Below are positions 12,166 through 24,237 of a DNA stretch of 64,000 bases, in pieces. The stretch comes from Hemibagrus wyckioides (taxonomy: Eukaryota; Chordata; Actinopteri; Siluriformes; Bagridae). The position numbers were made by a program, and so were the translations under genes. Position 1 is the first letter of the stretch. Every line of letters begins with the position of its first letter. Below the pieces are notes generated by a model. That model was not told the origin of the DNA and ran no database searches. It worked only from the letters and a program-made list of their open reading frames with translations. The stretch spans positions 3,362,501-3,426,500 of the forward strand of contig NC_080717.1 of the NCBI RefSeq assembly GCF_019097595.1. Direction: 5' to 3'.

Positions 12166-12420
12166 AAGTCTCGGAACAACTACAAATACATTTGTTACCT
12201 CAAGCTCAGGTTTTAGTTCATGCAAGTCTCTGTTTTCTCCATGATGATGTCACAGGCCCATCATTACAGGATCTTCATCACATAATCTGACACGGAGAAC
12301 ACACTTCGTCACACAGCATGTTCTAAAATTCGCCCAAGATCGTCTCATTTATTGCGATCGTCTTTTACGGCATGGCAAGTAATAATCGTTAAAGACTGCT
12401 GTTTACAATCTGTTAGTGAG
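12166..12420. promoter_or_regulatory. candidate conserved non-coding island (weak)
   Basis: Complex sequence with 'tgatgatgtcacagg' (CRE-like TGATGTCA), 'atttattgcgatcg' and 'taataatcgtta'. Flanked by repeats on both sides. Only the texture suggests regulatory function. Confidence 0.2.
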
Positions 12421-12826
12421 GGAACAGCGATGAAGCTGAAACCCTGAGCAGCGTTAAAGAACTGAGAGGAGAGCAGAGGAGGTGGATGGAGAGAAAATAG
12501 ACGAAGAAATTGAGGTGTATGGCGAGGATATTTCAGGAGTGGAGAGAGAGAGGGAGAGAGAGAGAGGGAGGCTCAGGCTATCAGAGGAGACAGAGATTAC
12601 AATGGAGATGCTAATTACAGTACGGTAGAATGTGAGAGTGCAAAATTCTTGGGCAAAAAGAAAAGAGAGGAAATGAGGAGGAGAGGAGGAAGAAGAGGAG
12701 AGAAAAATGGAGAGAAGTAGAGAGAGAAGTGGAGAGCAGAGCTGCAGGATCAGCGTAATGAGAGAAAATTGAAAGCAGCTGTTTGAGTGAGTCCAAGCTG
12801 GATATCATCCAGACACACACACACAG

Positions 12827-12864
<38 letters not shown>

Positions 12865-13103
12865 GAATATATAGAGGAAAAATAAAAGAAAGACTGAGAG
12901 AGAAAGAAAAACATTGTGGAAAAATGGGAACGTCTGAATGAAAAAGAAAGACATCGGAAAGAGATGGCAAGATAAAAAGAACTGATAGAAAAGAAATGAG
13001 AGAGAGAAGAAGAAGAAGTGGGAAGATGAGAGATCAGGAACAGACGAGAAGTCAAGAAAGAAAAAAGAGACCAAAGGAAAATGAATTATAGAGACAGAGG
13101 GAA

Positions 13104-13145
<42 letters not shown>

Positions 13146-13450
13146 GGAGAGAAGAGAGATTAATTCTACAAGATGGACAGACAACAAGAGGAAGTGGAAT
13201 AAAGGAAATGAGAGACAGATCGGAGGACACCGAGAAATGAAGGAGGGCAAAACAAGAAGGAGTAAAGGAAAGATGGATGGAGATATAGAGGAAGGCAGGA
13301 AGAGAAAGAGAGGTGTGTTTATAAAAAAAATAGGAGAAATACCAGAAGGAGAAAAAATATGTTTCTGAAAAGAGAAAAAAAGATAGATGAAGGCAATGTG
13401 ATGAAGAGAGGGAAAGAGAGAGTGGGGTGAGAAATGGAAACCAAAATATA
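12421..13450 (+). repeat. 1 kb purine-rich (GA)n region
   Basis: Imperfect GA/GAA-rich DNA with pure AG runs at about 12541-12580, 12828-12862 and 13107-13142. The plus strand is almost entirely purine. The 273-codon minus-strand frame (12805-13626) and its neighbours are Ser-Leu-Phe-rich translations of this asymmetry and of the GATA array, so they are rejected as genes. Confidence 0.9.
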
Positions 13451-13472
13451 CAGAATTGAACAATTGAAAGTG

Positions 13473-13546
<74 letters not shown>
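13473..13546 (+). repeat. (GATA)n microsatellite, ~18 units
   Basis: 74 bp of uninterrupted GATA. A longer array of the same unit occurs at 28.7 kb. Confidence 0.98.
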
Positions 13547-13825
13547 TTCACAGACAACTGTATCAGAGTGGGCGGAGCTAAACTATGAACAAGGAGAACA
13601 TAAATAAGTGTGTTTTCTCCACACACACACTCTCACCTCTGGCTCTCTCAGCTTCTGCAGACTCAGCAAAGATGTGTGTGTTCACATATTTGTGTGTGTG
13701 TGTGTGTGTGCAATACATCTATGAGGGACAGTGTGATCATTTAAGATTAATGGAGACGGCCAGTGGCAACATGCTCATTACCAATTCAACGTGATCTGTG
13801 CCCTTGGATTGTGTGTGTGTGAGTA

Positions 13826-13858
<33 letters not shown>

Positions 13859-14059
13859 TCCACGAAACAAAGAATTGACAGAATGTGAAGAGCTCGGTGC
13901 AAGCTCAAGGGAGTCCCTGCAAGAGGCTGTGCTCGAAGGAAAGCACTCTCTCTATTCATTTGGGCTCAATAAAGCTGGTGTGGAATCTGGTGTGTGCACA
14001 TCACACAATCTACACACACACACATACATATATACACACACACACTCCATCATGGTCCC
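13547..14059 (+). repeat. spacer with (GT)n and (CA)n tracts
   Basis: GT tracts at about 13690-13711 and 13811-13858 and a CA-rich tract at about 14012-14045. The 117- and 70-codon frames here carry Cys-Val and Thr-His repeat translations and no domain. Confidence 0.8.
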
Positions 14060-14160
14060 CTCTACATCTGGGGAAACGAGAGCGCCCTTCAGCCTAATAA
14101 ATAGCCATAAAATCCCAAAGCAAGACCCTTTTAGTGATTTGTGAATGTGGAGCCTGCGGA
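14060..14160. promoter_or_regulatory. candidate conserved non-coding island
   Basis: A short complex stretch with 'ttcagcctaataaatagcca' and 'ttagtgatttgtgaatgtgg'. Its word composition differs from flanking repeats and resembles vertebrate enhancers. Continues past a GA tract to about 14290 ('tggatatttatatgccactg'). Confidence 0.25.
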
Positions 14161-14171
14161 GTGTCTGACCG

Positions 14172-14196
14172 AGAGAGAGAGAGAGAGAGAGAGAGG
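14172..14196 (+). repeat. (GA)n microsatellite
   Basis: About 12 GA units ending in a G-run. Confidence 0.9.
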
Positions 14197-14309
14197 GGGG
14201 CCTCTCTGGATATTTATATGCCACTGACTCACGCAAGAGGAATCACATTAGCTATGGCTGCCATACTTTTATTAGATCCCCAGCCGACCCATTCCAACCA
14301 GCACGGTCC

Positions 14310-14362
14310 TCCCTCTCTCTCTCTCTGTCTCTCCCTGTCTCTCTCTCTCTCTCTCTCTCTCT
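14310..14362 (+). repeat. (CT)n microsatellite
   Basis: Interrupted CT/CTGT tract. Confidence 0.93.
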
Positions 14363-15611
14363 TTTTCAGCACCTCAACTCCAGACACTTTCTTAATGACA
14401 TGTCATTTCCTGTCTCGGCCAGCGCTCTCTGTATGTTGACTTTAAGGGAAGCTCAGGCTCAGAAATGGGACACTGGCTGGGAAGTCGCTCCTGTTGATTT
14501 TTTTTATTTAGTTTGCAATTTATTTTGAATGAAATTATACTCGGTTATTAATTCTGTCGTACTGGCATAAAAGACAAGTCATTTATATTATTATTTATTT
14601 TTTTTAAATTATGCAAATCTTCATAAATCACCCCCTTAATATTATGTGAACTGGGTCAGTCCGAGTGAGGTGGATAGACCATTGACCGTAGTCATAGCAA
14701 AGCATACAAACTGCTCTTTTAACACCTTAGAGTACTTGAGTATCGTTTGATTAAGCAGCTTAATGAATATTATTAGAGATTAATGAGAAAAAAATGTGTC
14801 TAAGGGGTTAAACGATCTGGATTCGGTCCTGTTGAGGTTCTGGAACCATTTAAGGAACTGTTTAGAAATGATTCCTGAGTTTTAGTGCCATAGATCTCAG
14901 AGAAATGTGGACCAGAAGCCATAAGCTCGTAACTAACTCTGAGCTAATGTTGTTGCAGCACAAAGTGGGTGGAGACAGAGCTTTCAACCAAAATAATTTC
15001 TTTGACATAAAGTCAAGAAAACTGTATACTGTTTGAATCAAACTCTTACCTTAAGCCTAGAAGCAGGAACTCAAATGTTCCTGGAACTCTTGTCTTGTTG
15101 AATCTGTTCTTGTAGTTTCTGAGATACTTGTTGAGTAAATTTCACCAGTGTTGGAACGCAAACAACAACTTATGCTACTTTCTGAGCTCTGATTATGACT
15201 TAGTACAGAAAACCAGCTTGATGAGCTTGTTAGTCGGCTTAACGAAACAGTTTTCTCGCTAGTTAGCTACCCTGCAATTATGCGCGTTTCTTTTGTGATG
15301 ATTTTCTAATATCAGGAAATATGAGATCTGTTGTGTTTCCATAAGTGTTTCATTACTAAGCATGCTGGAGGGGGAAAAACATTTTGTGCATTTATTTGTT
15401 TTTCCTGTCTTCTTGAACTTTTGTGGTGGTGTCATTTTGAGATTGCTGTCACCATCATTTATTTTTTTCCCACGCAAATTGCAGTAGCTCATCTTGTCCT
15501 CCGGTGGGGAAAGGACGTAAACATGTGACGAGTGTGTCTACTCTTTTACCCAGACTTATAGTTCTTCCCTGTAATTACTTGTCTAAGCAATGCCTAAATC
15601 CTGGGCCATAA
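14363..15611. other. complex unique region
   Basis: No gene recognised. An octamer ATGCAAAT lies at 14611-14618 beside 'cttcataaatcacccc', the most regulatory-looking part of this stretch. Two short opposing frames (77 and 65 codons near 15.3-15.5 kb) have no domain. Confidence 0.4.
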
Positions 15612-15704
15612 TGTTCTTCTCTTCTCTTCTCTTCTCTTCTCTTCTCTTCTCTTCTCTTCTCTTCTCTTCTCTTCTTTCTTTCTTTCTTTCTTTCTTTCTC
15701 TTCT
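15612..15704 (+). repeat. (TCTTC)n then (TTTC)n microsatellite
   Basis: About 12 pentamer units change to tetramer units near 15675. On the minus strand it reads Arg-Glu-Lys repeats, which explains the short frame there. Confidence 0.96.
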
Positions 15705-16379
15705 ATTCATCCCTCCCTTTCTCTCTTGTCCTTCTGTCTTTCTGTAGTTAATAAAGCCGAGTGATGTTTCAGCCGGCACACATCCAGCACAGCTCATGCA
15801 TATGTATGACTTGAATAATTATGTATATCTTAATCCAGGAAGTGTGTGGGCTGATTAAACCCAGGCTGGATTCTTTGAAGGCGGGCAGTTTCTCAACACA
15901 GCAAAAAAGGAAAGACGCTGAATTTTATTGTTTGCTGCAGGAGAGAAAAAAAGGAAAAAGAAAACAAAGCAAAAAAAATAGGGAGAAATGAAAAGAACAA
16001 GCCAGGGAGAAAAATATAGACCACATGAATGCTGGAAATGTTTCCTGCTACCACAAGCCAGAACCGATAAAAATCTGGTACAGTCTTGAATATATTCCAT
16101 CGTATGAATGATGAATGCTCGTTTGTTTCAAAGAACCCAAACCTCAGTGAGAGGGAGGAGGGGAAATTCTGCCTAACTACCATCTCATCATGGCCTTTTC
16201 CCTTTTCCTGTATGCTGATTGGTCAGATATCATATGCAAGAAACATGGAACTTGGAAATGTCTCGTTTTCTACATCAGTATTCCTGGCATTTATTTGCAC
16301 TTAGCCAGTAATATATTAGCCATTGGGCTAGGGTTTCCTTAACAATGGGCAACTAAGAGTGATATCTTTCCTACAAGGC
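15705..16379. other. unique region
   Basis: Complex AT-rich sequence, purine-rich near 15.95 kb. Overlapping hydrophobic minus-strand frames (81 and 96 codons) arise from the A/G-rich stretch. Nothing assigned. Confidence 0.4.
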
Positions 16380-17290
16380 CTGGAATGATCCATCGGTTTG
16401 AGATGATGATCCAACCTGGAGATCCAGGAGTAAATGATCATAAACTATGTGAGATTTTAGGGCATGGTGAAGTTCAAGGAAATAGAGAGTATAAGTCAAA
16501 CTGGATATACATTGAGCCAACAGATAAAACTAGATAACAGATAGAAATCCAGTGACTAGACACTATAAGCTAAGATGGAGTATCAGTGATCTATTGAATG
16601 GAACCAGAACGGAGGTTCTGTATCTAAGACAAGCTGGTGATCTGGTGTCCTGGTAGCTGAGTAGGAGAGATATCATGGCTGGGGTCTGACAGTTGGAGTC
16701 TATCCTGAGATTAAAAGGTTTTAGATGTTCACTGAAGCCTTCATTGAAGATCCATTGGCTGGATACTCAGTCACTGGTGACTGTATCCCAAGAGATTTGG
16801 AGATCTGGTGTCAAAAAGCCAATTTGGATAGTCAGCGAGGGGGGATTCTACCCCAAACTGGAGAAATTACAGAGGTGATTGAAAAAAATTTGGAGAACAG
16901 CAGATCCAGATGTTGAAGGCCATAAACCAAGTGGCAGATCCTAAAATTGAACAACCCAAAGAAAGCTGAATATCCAGAGGTTGAAGACCATACAGCAAGT
17001 TGCAGATACAGAAGCTGCATACCACAAAGAAAGTTGCAGATATTGAGGTTGAAGGACATGAACTATGTTGCAGATCAAAAAGCTGACCCCAAGTATAAGA
17101 GACTGGATTAAAACCAGAAGCCAAAATGGAGATCCAGTGCTGCAGACTGACAACCGATTTAGAGATATGTTTTCTGGATTACCAGCTTTCAACTGATTCC
17201 TCTGACTTGACCACAGAAGATCCTGGAGCCTAAGCCAAAACTGAGGTCCAGTGAGTCCAGAAACTCAAGCTCTGGACACCGTAATTGGAC
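16380..17290 (+). repeat. degenerate minisatellite with three 68 bp units
   Basis: The region repeats words such as 'gagatccagtg', 'ctggatactcagt' and 'ttgaaggccat'. The clearest part is three head-to-tail 68 bp units starting at 16911, 16979 and 17047, each with 'ttgaaggccata', 'aagttgcagat' and 'caaagaaagttgcagat' variants. The overlapping frames in three phases on the minus strand that share Phe/Leu/Cys motifs are translations of these units. Confidence 0.75.
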
Positions 17291-17952
17291 CTCCAGTATT
17301 TTATGTCATGCACTGATACACAAAGCTTTCCTGTTTGTTCATTTCAAGCTTGATCAGTTTTAACAATCTGAGCCCCAATGTTCAATTACCTCATGAACAT
17401 CATCAGACATAGGAGCAGGACAAGCACACACACACACACACACACACACACTTATGTGTTTTGTTTTTTCTCCTCGTGTATACGTGAGAGGGACGTTGAA
17501 GTCCACTTTGAATCTCAAATATACTCAGCTCATTTAGATACGTCATGCTAGAGCAAGCATGCCCAGGACAGAGCGGGTCAGCGTCGGTGTGTGTGTGTAA
17601 GTGTGTATTTTGTGGGTGTGTTTGTAAGAGTATGGACTACAGAGGGAAAAAATGGGGTAGGTTCAATGACACAACTAACCATAAACCTTCACTAATGGTC
17701 TGTTTAGCCATTAAAACCTTTGAATCATTTAAAGCAGATGTTTGGGTTGAAAGTGTGTGTGTGTGTGTGTGTGTGTGGCACATAAGGAATTAAACTTTAT
17801 GGCTAACTGATTGCATTCACTCTTCATTTACTTGAACCAATTAATGCTGTAGTTGTGTATTTGGGTGACTCTGCGGTTACCGCTAAAAAGTTTGCAAGCA
17901 ACATAAACTTTACAAATTAAACATCATGTAAGTTATTGGATATTAAGGTACT
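17291..17952. other. unique spacer with CA and GT tracts
   Basis: CA tract at 17425-17451 and GT tract at about 17753-17777. No gene recognised. Confidence 0.6.
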
Positions 17953-18196
17953 GTGTGGTATGGCGTCCTGGTGCTATAGCGGCAGGATCCTGCACTCTCA
18001 CTGTCACGGCCTGGGTTCGATTCTCAGGCAGAGCTCTAACCAAGCCACTGAAGAGTTAACTCTCAGTGCCGGTCCCAAGCCTGGGTTAAATGGAAGGGTT
18101 GCATCAGGTGTAAAACCTGTGCCAAATCGAAACATGCTGACCAAATGATCCACTGTAGTGACCCCAAATAGGAAGTAGCTGAAAGGACAACAAAAA
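17953..18196 (+). mobile_element. tRNA-derived SINE, full-length-like
   Basis: Head: 'ggtgctatagcggcaggatc' with a box B-like 'tgggttcgattctc' at about 18012. Tail: 'ggtcccaagcctgggttaaa', 'gcatcaggtgtaaaacctgt' and 'gatccactgtagtgacccca', ending in CAA-rich sequence. I remember the tail as a common fish LINE-derived 3' end. A minus-strand copy of the same family lies at 50.78-50.97 kb. Diverged, not expected to be active. Confidence 0.82.
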
Positions 18197-19999
18197 ACAA
18201 GGTGTATTGTGTGTAAATTTGATGGAGCAATTACTGGTCACATGTTTCAGGTTTGGAATTCAGGGTTTAATTCAATAATCATAACTTGCATTAGAAATGT
18301 TACTCAACTTCCTGCTAGGCGACAAAGTGATAGATGAACATTCATTTTCTATGCACACGCATTACACCAAGCCATAATTTCAGCCACACCACCAAAGCAA
18401 CAGCAAAAGTTAAGCAGAACATTACCAATTACCAATAATTTGTTCATGTGATCTGACTTTTCTTAAGTCTTCACTCACAACTTCCTAAATAACACAATTT
18501 CCTAATTTAGTTCCTAAAACACAATTAGTACAATTATCCCACAAAGGGAAGACCTCGCAAATAGTGTTAATGAAAATGAGCAAGCTTAAGGACACTTTTG
18601 GAAATTGAAAATTGTGCAAATTAGATGTGGGTTTTAAAAAATGATAAACCAGATAAACAACAGGGATGAAAACATGAAAAACAAAACGATACACCATCAT
18701 CGTTATGGGAGCTGAAATGTAGGGCAAGAAAAGCAAGACTGTGAAAGTGCTAAGCACCCCTATGCTTAACCTTAACCAGTCATAATGTTACAGAGCTAGT
18801 TGGAATCATACTATTTTCACAGGAAAGGCTAGAGAAAGTACAGGAAGCCGATAATCACCTACATTCACAGGAAGCGGTGTTAAGCCTAACATCCTCATTA
18901 AACAACTGACTTTTCCGATAATCCATCAGCAAACACACCAGAGAATCATGTGTGGATGTTATCCACTGAACTAGACTTCAAATCGAATCGAAAGGTTGTG
19001 TTTTCTTTTTCTTTTGTTTGGTACACCAGGAGTTTCTTTCTTTCTTTTTTTTATTACAGTTTAATCATGATTACTGCAACAGACCAACAAAGCGATATAG
19101 AATAGCAATTAAACAGCGAAAGCTAAATCTGTGTGGAACTTATTAACCGCTCATTCTCAGATCCTAATGCGAGTCTAAATGAGTGCTTTATTAAAGGCAG
19201 CAAACACTTGGAGGATAGAAACCATTAAGCCTGTAAATAAAAGACGCAAAGACAAAGATGCACTAATACTAAGTGTAAACATAAATAAGTGCCTGATTAG
19301 ATTAGATCTAGACCTTTGTAACATTCTCAATCCACTAAACTAAATTTAGAGTGTTTAAATGAGATCATTCGAAGCAGAAAGGATTCAGAAACGATGTGTA
19401 TTTAAGACCGTTGAGAAATATCTGAGGTGATATTTGAGCATCCATCTGTCGGGACTGTGGCTGGCGGTGTTAAAGTAAGTGCTATTGTTGTGTTGTGTTT
19501 CACATATGCACAGTGTTGGTGTAAAAAATATGTGCGTGTTGTTGGGTTTACTCTTGTTGCTGTTTAAGGCCTCTGACTGTGGTGACTGTGGTTGAAGGTG
19601 TATAGGTGAGTGTCATCTGTATATTTTACATACATGCGGTGCTTTCTGTGTTTCGAACCTCTATTTCAGGGCAAGACTATGGTATCTATGTCAAACGGAG
19701 GTGGAATGGTTTCAGTATGCGAGTATGTGTAAATGTATGTAAATGTGTGTGTGGGGTGTATGTGTGTGTGTGTTGGTAATTACATGTATATTTCGATGTG
19801 GTTAACCTCTATTTATGGGTCAGTGCATGGCGTGTACAGCAGACAGGGTTGTTTAATGCAGGGTTTGTAGTGTGTGTATGCACAATGTATGTGTGGGTAA
19901 AGTAAAGTTGGCCCCAGTGTGTGTTGCTGTTGGCGAACTTGCACTTAGTGCATTGCGTTAGTGTGTTTTGCATATGAGCGAGTGAGGTGTGTTTTTCTT
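18197..19999. other. 1.8 kb complex unique region
   Basis: Low in recognised repeats apart from loose GT-rich DNA at 19.5-19.9 kb. The longest frame is 90 codons on the minus strand (18485-18757), hydrophobic and without a recognisable domain. I see nothing that can be named. Confidence 0.4.
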
Positions 20000-20290
20000 C
20001 AGCGTGTTATTTTTGGCTTCCTCGGTACGCCTGGAGATCTGCCCAGTGTGACTCTAATTCATCGGCTTGAGTTATGCAGCTTGAAAAATTGATATTTTCT
20101 TTATGCCTATTCTCAGCACAGATTCTACGAGGCATACAGTATTTATTTCTCAGATGGCTTTTTAGTCTGTCATTAACAGACTTGGAGAGCTGCAGCTTGT
20201 TTTTAGCAAGTGCTAATGCATAAACATGAAAGTTAAAACCGATGTGCACTATATTCAGTTCGGGTTTCATCTGAAAAAAACCTGGGTGGG
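20000..20290. promoter_or_regulatory. candidate conserved non-coding island
   Basis: Complex balanced-composition DNA with 'tgactctaattcatcggc', 'gtctgtcattaacagact' (an inverted repeat around 'cattaa') and 'caagtgctaatgcataaaca'. It also carries most of a 127-codon minus-strand frame (20007-20390) whose product I do not recognise. Non-coding constraint seems likelier than coding, but neither is shown. Confidence 0.3.
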
Positions 20291-20614
20291 GGGGTATTCT
20301 TGAGGATTTTGGAAGCCACACCCATGTCACAGCAGTTAAAGGCAGAAAATGTTTTGAATATGTATTTGGTGAGACAGACTTATAGTGCAAGTGAAAAACT
20401 AAAGAGTCAAAGCATTAAATGAGAAACACTTGGGCTAAGTGGGAAATTGTTCAAATTTGATTTTTGGCCAAGTGTTTTCAAGGTGCACTAACAAACACTT
20501 TACATGCATTTGCATTGTCAATGTCCCATGCATTTCCTTGGCACAGGGCATCATCACATTCCAAAATCTCCAATGATTCAGCAGTGACAATTGCCCTGCA
20601 AATATTTCCAAGGA

Positions 20615-21405
20615 ATAGGGTCTGCACAGAGGCAGGGGCTTGAAAACATGAGGATGGCCAGAGCAGGATCTGGACTGATTTGCTTAAAGACAGCATGGCA
20701 GGAGTCACATCTGGAGAGGGGAAGGGGCTTGAAGACCTCAGGGTAGCAAGATGTATTTGGACAGAGGAAGGGGTTTGATGGCCTTGGGATGGCAGGAGTA
20801 GGATCTGGACAGAGGAAGGGGCTTGAATGCCTCAGGATAGCAAGATATATTTGGACAGAGGAAGGGGCTTGATGGCCTTGGGATGGCAGGAGTAGGATCT
20901 AGATAGAGGAATGGACATGAAGGCCTCATGATGACAAGAGTAGGGTCTGAAGACACCAGGGGCTTGGATATCTCAGGATAGCAGGAGTAGTATCTGGACA
21001 GAGGAAGGGGATTGAAGGCCTCAGGATGGCAGGGGATGGATCTGGACAGAGGAAGGAGATTGAAGGCCTCAGGATGGCAGGAGTAGGATCTGGACAGAGG
21101 AACGGGCTTGAATGCCTCAGGATAGCAAGATGTATTTGGACAGATGAAGGGACTTGATGGCCTTTGGATGGCAGGAGTAGGATCTGGATAGAGGAATGGA
21201 CTTGAAGGCCTCAGGATGACAAGAGTAGAATCTTAATTGGAGTGGGGTTTGGAGACTTTAGGATGGCTTGAGAAGGATCAGGACAGGAAATTAGGATTGT
21301 AGACTTTACAAGCATGATCTTTATTGGAGCAGGGGCTTGTAGACCTCAGGATAGTAGGAGCAGGTTCCAGACAAGGGCAGGGGTTTTGCAAACCTCATAG
21401 ATAGG
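20615..21405 (+). repeat. ~48 bp minisatellite, ~14 units
   Basis: Unit built of 'ggacagaggaaggggcttga', 'aggcctcaggatggcagg' and 'agtaggatct'. Some units use the variant 'atagcaagatgtatttgg' in place of the last part, and these variants alternate with the standard unit between about 20740 and 21150. Units decay after 21.2 kb. Purine-rich plus strand. The 72-codon minus-strand frame at 20738-20956 is a translation of it. Confidence 0.92.
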
Positions 21406-22017
21406 TTGTGAAGTAGTCCACAGACCCCAGAAGTAGTAATAGCTTAAGAACTTATAAGTATTATTTAATTTGGGAGGTAAGAGAAGTAGGACACAAAACT
21501 GGAGAGGGGCAACAAATTATACCACATTTTTGTCAGCACTTTGGCAGCCTTATGCTAAAAGAGAAAAAAGTTGACTGTTGACATGAGGACTCCCTGAGAC
21601 ACCTAGCAACACTAACCCATCATCAACTAGCTTGAGCGATCACCAATGAATAGATCACTGCTGGTCTTCTATTTCTCCAAGATGTGTCTAGGAAGTCAAC
21701 TCAAGCTTGCCTAAACAGGTAAGTCATTAGTCTAGACTTGTGTGTCTGTTTCCTGAGCATTGGTAAGTACAGTAGTCTGCTCCCAAAATACTAAAATTTT
21801 ATTATTCTACACTTCCCAATATTAGAACGTCCGTGTCAGTGTACGCAACTGCTGAGCCAAATTCCTTCCAAATGAGTCATTCTTGGCTGAATCTGATCAA
21901 GCAAGGAAGCTAATCTGGCTGCAGAAATCAAGAAAACGAGCATGCCCGGGACCGCTCGGCCATACTAAAAGCCTAGGAGGGCCTAGAAGTGTCAAATAAA
22001 AACTTTTCGAGTCATTC
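21406..22017. other. unique spacer
   Basis: Complex sequence. No gene or mobile element recognised. Confidence 0.4.
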
Positions 22018-22075
22018 TGATAACGATGATGGTGATGAGGATGACAGTGATGATGGTAATGATGATGATGATGCT
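22018..22075 (+). repeat. imperfect (GAT)n
   Basis: GAT/GAC-rich tract. The Asp-rich plus-strand frame of 66 codons over it is a repeat translation. Confidence 0.85.
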
Positions 22076-22930
22076 AGAGTGTATGAGGATAATGATTACC
22101 TCTGGGCTATTATTTGTTTTCTGTCTCCCACACATACAGAGTGTCCGGGCCTTTCAGCAGCTGTTTCTTTTCTGAGAATCACTGCCTAACAGCCAAGCAG
22201 GGGCAAAGAGAACAGGGGAGAAATGAAAGAGCGAGGGAATAAATGAAAAGACAAAATGACATGTTGTTCCCTGCTCCTCCAGCGATGCTGCGAGCAGCTT
22301 TGCCACCCTCTCTCATGTTCCCTGACAACTGTGTCACAGCTTACACACACACACGCACATGCGCACACACACACACACACATACACAGTGAAAGATGGCT
22401 GCATTTATGGTCTGTATTTTGCTAAGCTCTGGAATGTTTTTACCACCTCAGCATCCTAATACTCAAGTTTATGAGCAACAAATTGAATATTAATTAAAGT
22501 ATTATCATGGTTGCAAATTTGTCTGAATTCACAGAACAATAATATGTAAAGTTATTTTACATTAGCATTCCAGCCATACACGTTATATATTCAATGCCCA
22601 ACTCACATCACATGTACTCAGTCACTTAGACATCTTTGGTCTCTTGCTCTTGAGCTACGAGGCTAACTAATAATAAAAAACCCTAACTACCAGTTTAACA
22701 CTGTGGTACCATCTCAGTGACACCATTTGTACAATAAATGTTTTATGAAACAATAAAAAAAAGATTTTCTCCATCTGTGACTTATTACTCCGATTGGCCG
22801 ACTGCATCAGACTGGAACACATTCCTAAATATAGGAACATATAAACTAGGGCACTCTGATTTGGGACAGTTCCCAGTCTGTTCCCTAAATTTAAAAAGAT
22901 GGAAGAAAAATCTGCAATTTAAACTGGAAG
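22076..22930. other. unique region with (CA)n at ~22343-22387
   Basis: Apart from the CA tract the sequence is complex and AT-rich. No exon or repeat recognised. Confidence 0.45.
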
Positions 22931-23414
22931 TACATGATATGGCCAAAAGTATCTGGACACCTGACCATCATGACAATATGTGGTTCTTTTCCAAACTTTT
23001 GCCACAGAGTTGGAACCACACAATTGTATAGAATGTCACTGTATGCCCCAGCAGCTCTATAAAGACATGGTGTCGAGGTTAAGGTTGGAGAAAGTGGAAG
23101 ATTTCCAGTGTCCTGAACAGATCCCTAACTCTGACTCAGACACTGATGTCAGGATGTCAAGGAGGCTCTAGTTCCAGTTCATCCCAAAGGTGGTCAGTGG
23201 GATGAACTGGAACTGGAGCCTCCTCGACATCCTGACATCAGTGTCTGATCTCACTAATGCTCTTGTAGCTGAATGAATCACCACAAATCCCCAGAACCAC
23301 TATCCACCATCTAGAGAAGAGTGGAGCAAAGAGGAATCTGGAATTGGATGCTCAAAAAGAATATATGGGAGTGATATTCAGGAGTGCACAAACTTTTTTT
23401 TGCCACGTAGTGTA
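22931..23414 (+). mobile_element. non-autonomous Tc1-like element with internal hairpin
   Basis: The left end reads 'tacatgatatggccaaaagt' and the right end is the complement of a diverged version ('ctacgtggcaaaaaaaag'), each at a TA dinucleotide, as expected for Tc1/mariner insertion. Length 484 bp. On the plus strand a relic of the transposase C-terminal region can be read: 'VEDFQCPEQIPN' corresponds to the family's VEELDCPDLNP segment around the third catalytic residue, also seen in the relic at 41.6 kb. Just after it the sequence becomes a 50 bp inverted repeat (23137-23186 with 23198-23247), so the original coding segment has been duplicated in reverse. Confidence 0.85.
23137..23247. repeat. 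50 bp near-perfect inverted repeat, 11 bp loop
   Basis: Arms 23137-23186 and 23198-23247 match at 48 of 50 positions. One of the differences would be a G-U pair in plus-strand RNA. The 11 bp loop is 'aaggtggtcag'. The stem is far longer than expected by chance and lies wholly inside the Tc1-like element. Confidence 0.95.
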
Positions 23415-23598
23415 TGTTCCTATGATAGAACTTCACCTTCAAACTTTAGGCCACGCCTCCTAGCTGAGTGTTGTTGGAAAAGAATTACATAAAAGTATAC
23501 AGAAAAGTTGACATTGTGTGGGTATATGTAATATGTTTTAGACAAGGACAAGGCCAACAGGTGAGTGAGAAAGTATGCTATCATAGGTCATCACAATC
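23415..23598. other. unique spacer
   Basis: Short complex sequence without recognised content. Confidence 0.4.
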
Positions 23599-23701
23599 TA
23601 TTCATCTTTAGAACTGCTTTATTCCGGTCAGGGTTGTGAGGAACACTGGGTACGAGGTGGGAATGCATCCTGAATTGAATTCTAGGCATTGCAGCGTGGG
23701 A
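23599..23701 (-). mobile_element. dispersed repeat tail, copy 2 (minus)
   Basis: Reverse complement contains 'cccagtgttcctcacaaccc', 'tgaccggaataaagcagttc' and ends 'aagatgaatag'. This is the same motif order as at 111-232, on the opposite strand and more diverged. Confidence 0.65.
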
Positions 23702-24193
23702 TATTTACATGTTTAAGCTTTAAAAAAAAAAAGGTCTGTATAGGTCATTAGTATTGAGTTCATTTCATTTCAAGGCTTTAAGAAGGCTTTAAGCTCCACC
23801 CACTCTGCACCACCATGTCATTCACAAAAAACTTGTCCTTGAGAAGCTTGTTTTCTGTCAAAACATACAGTGCATGTTTTTAAACTATATTTCTCAGAAT
23901 AGTTGATGTATATTCAAGCTCCTTTATGTTTCTAGATGAAATTTGAAACATTTTTCTAATCCATAATTAGAAGGACATTTCAATACATTTACATCTCTGG
24001 CATTTGGCAGACGCCCTTATCCAGAGCAACTACATCCACATACTGATTCCCTACTGACCACATTGACACATCAATTTTACTGTGGCCACAGTGAAACACA
24101 GTGAAATAATTAAAAGACTAGAATATTGGTTCTAGGAACTATGCAAATTTAATTAGACGGAGGCTTATTTGCATAAACATGCCTTAAAAATGT

Positions 24194-24196
<3 letters not shown>
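23702..24196. other. unique region with a short fish repeat core
   Basis: At about 23990-24060 is 'catttggcagacgcccttat', followed by 'ccagagcaactacat', a short core I remember in many teleost repeats. The rest is complex sequence. Confidence 0.5.

Positions 24197-24232
<36 letters not shown>
24197..24232. repeat. (TA)n microsatellite
   Basis: About 18 TA units after a short 'acaca' run. Confidence 0.96.

Positions 24233-24237
<5 letters not shown>

Noticed and set aside
12805..13626. 273-codon minus-strand frame
   Set aside because: It reads through GA-rich DNA and the (GATA)n array (Ile-Tyr-Leu-Ser repeat). Not a gene.
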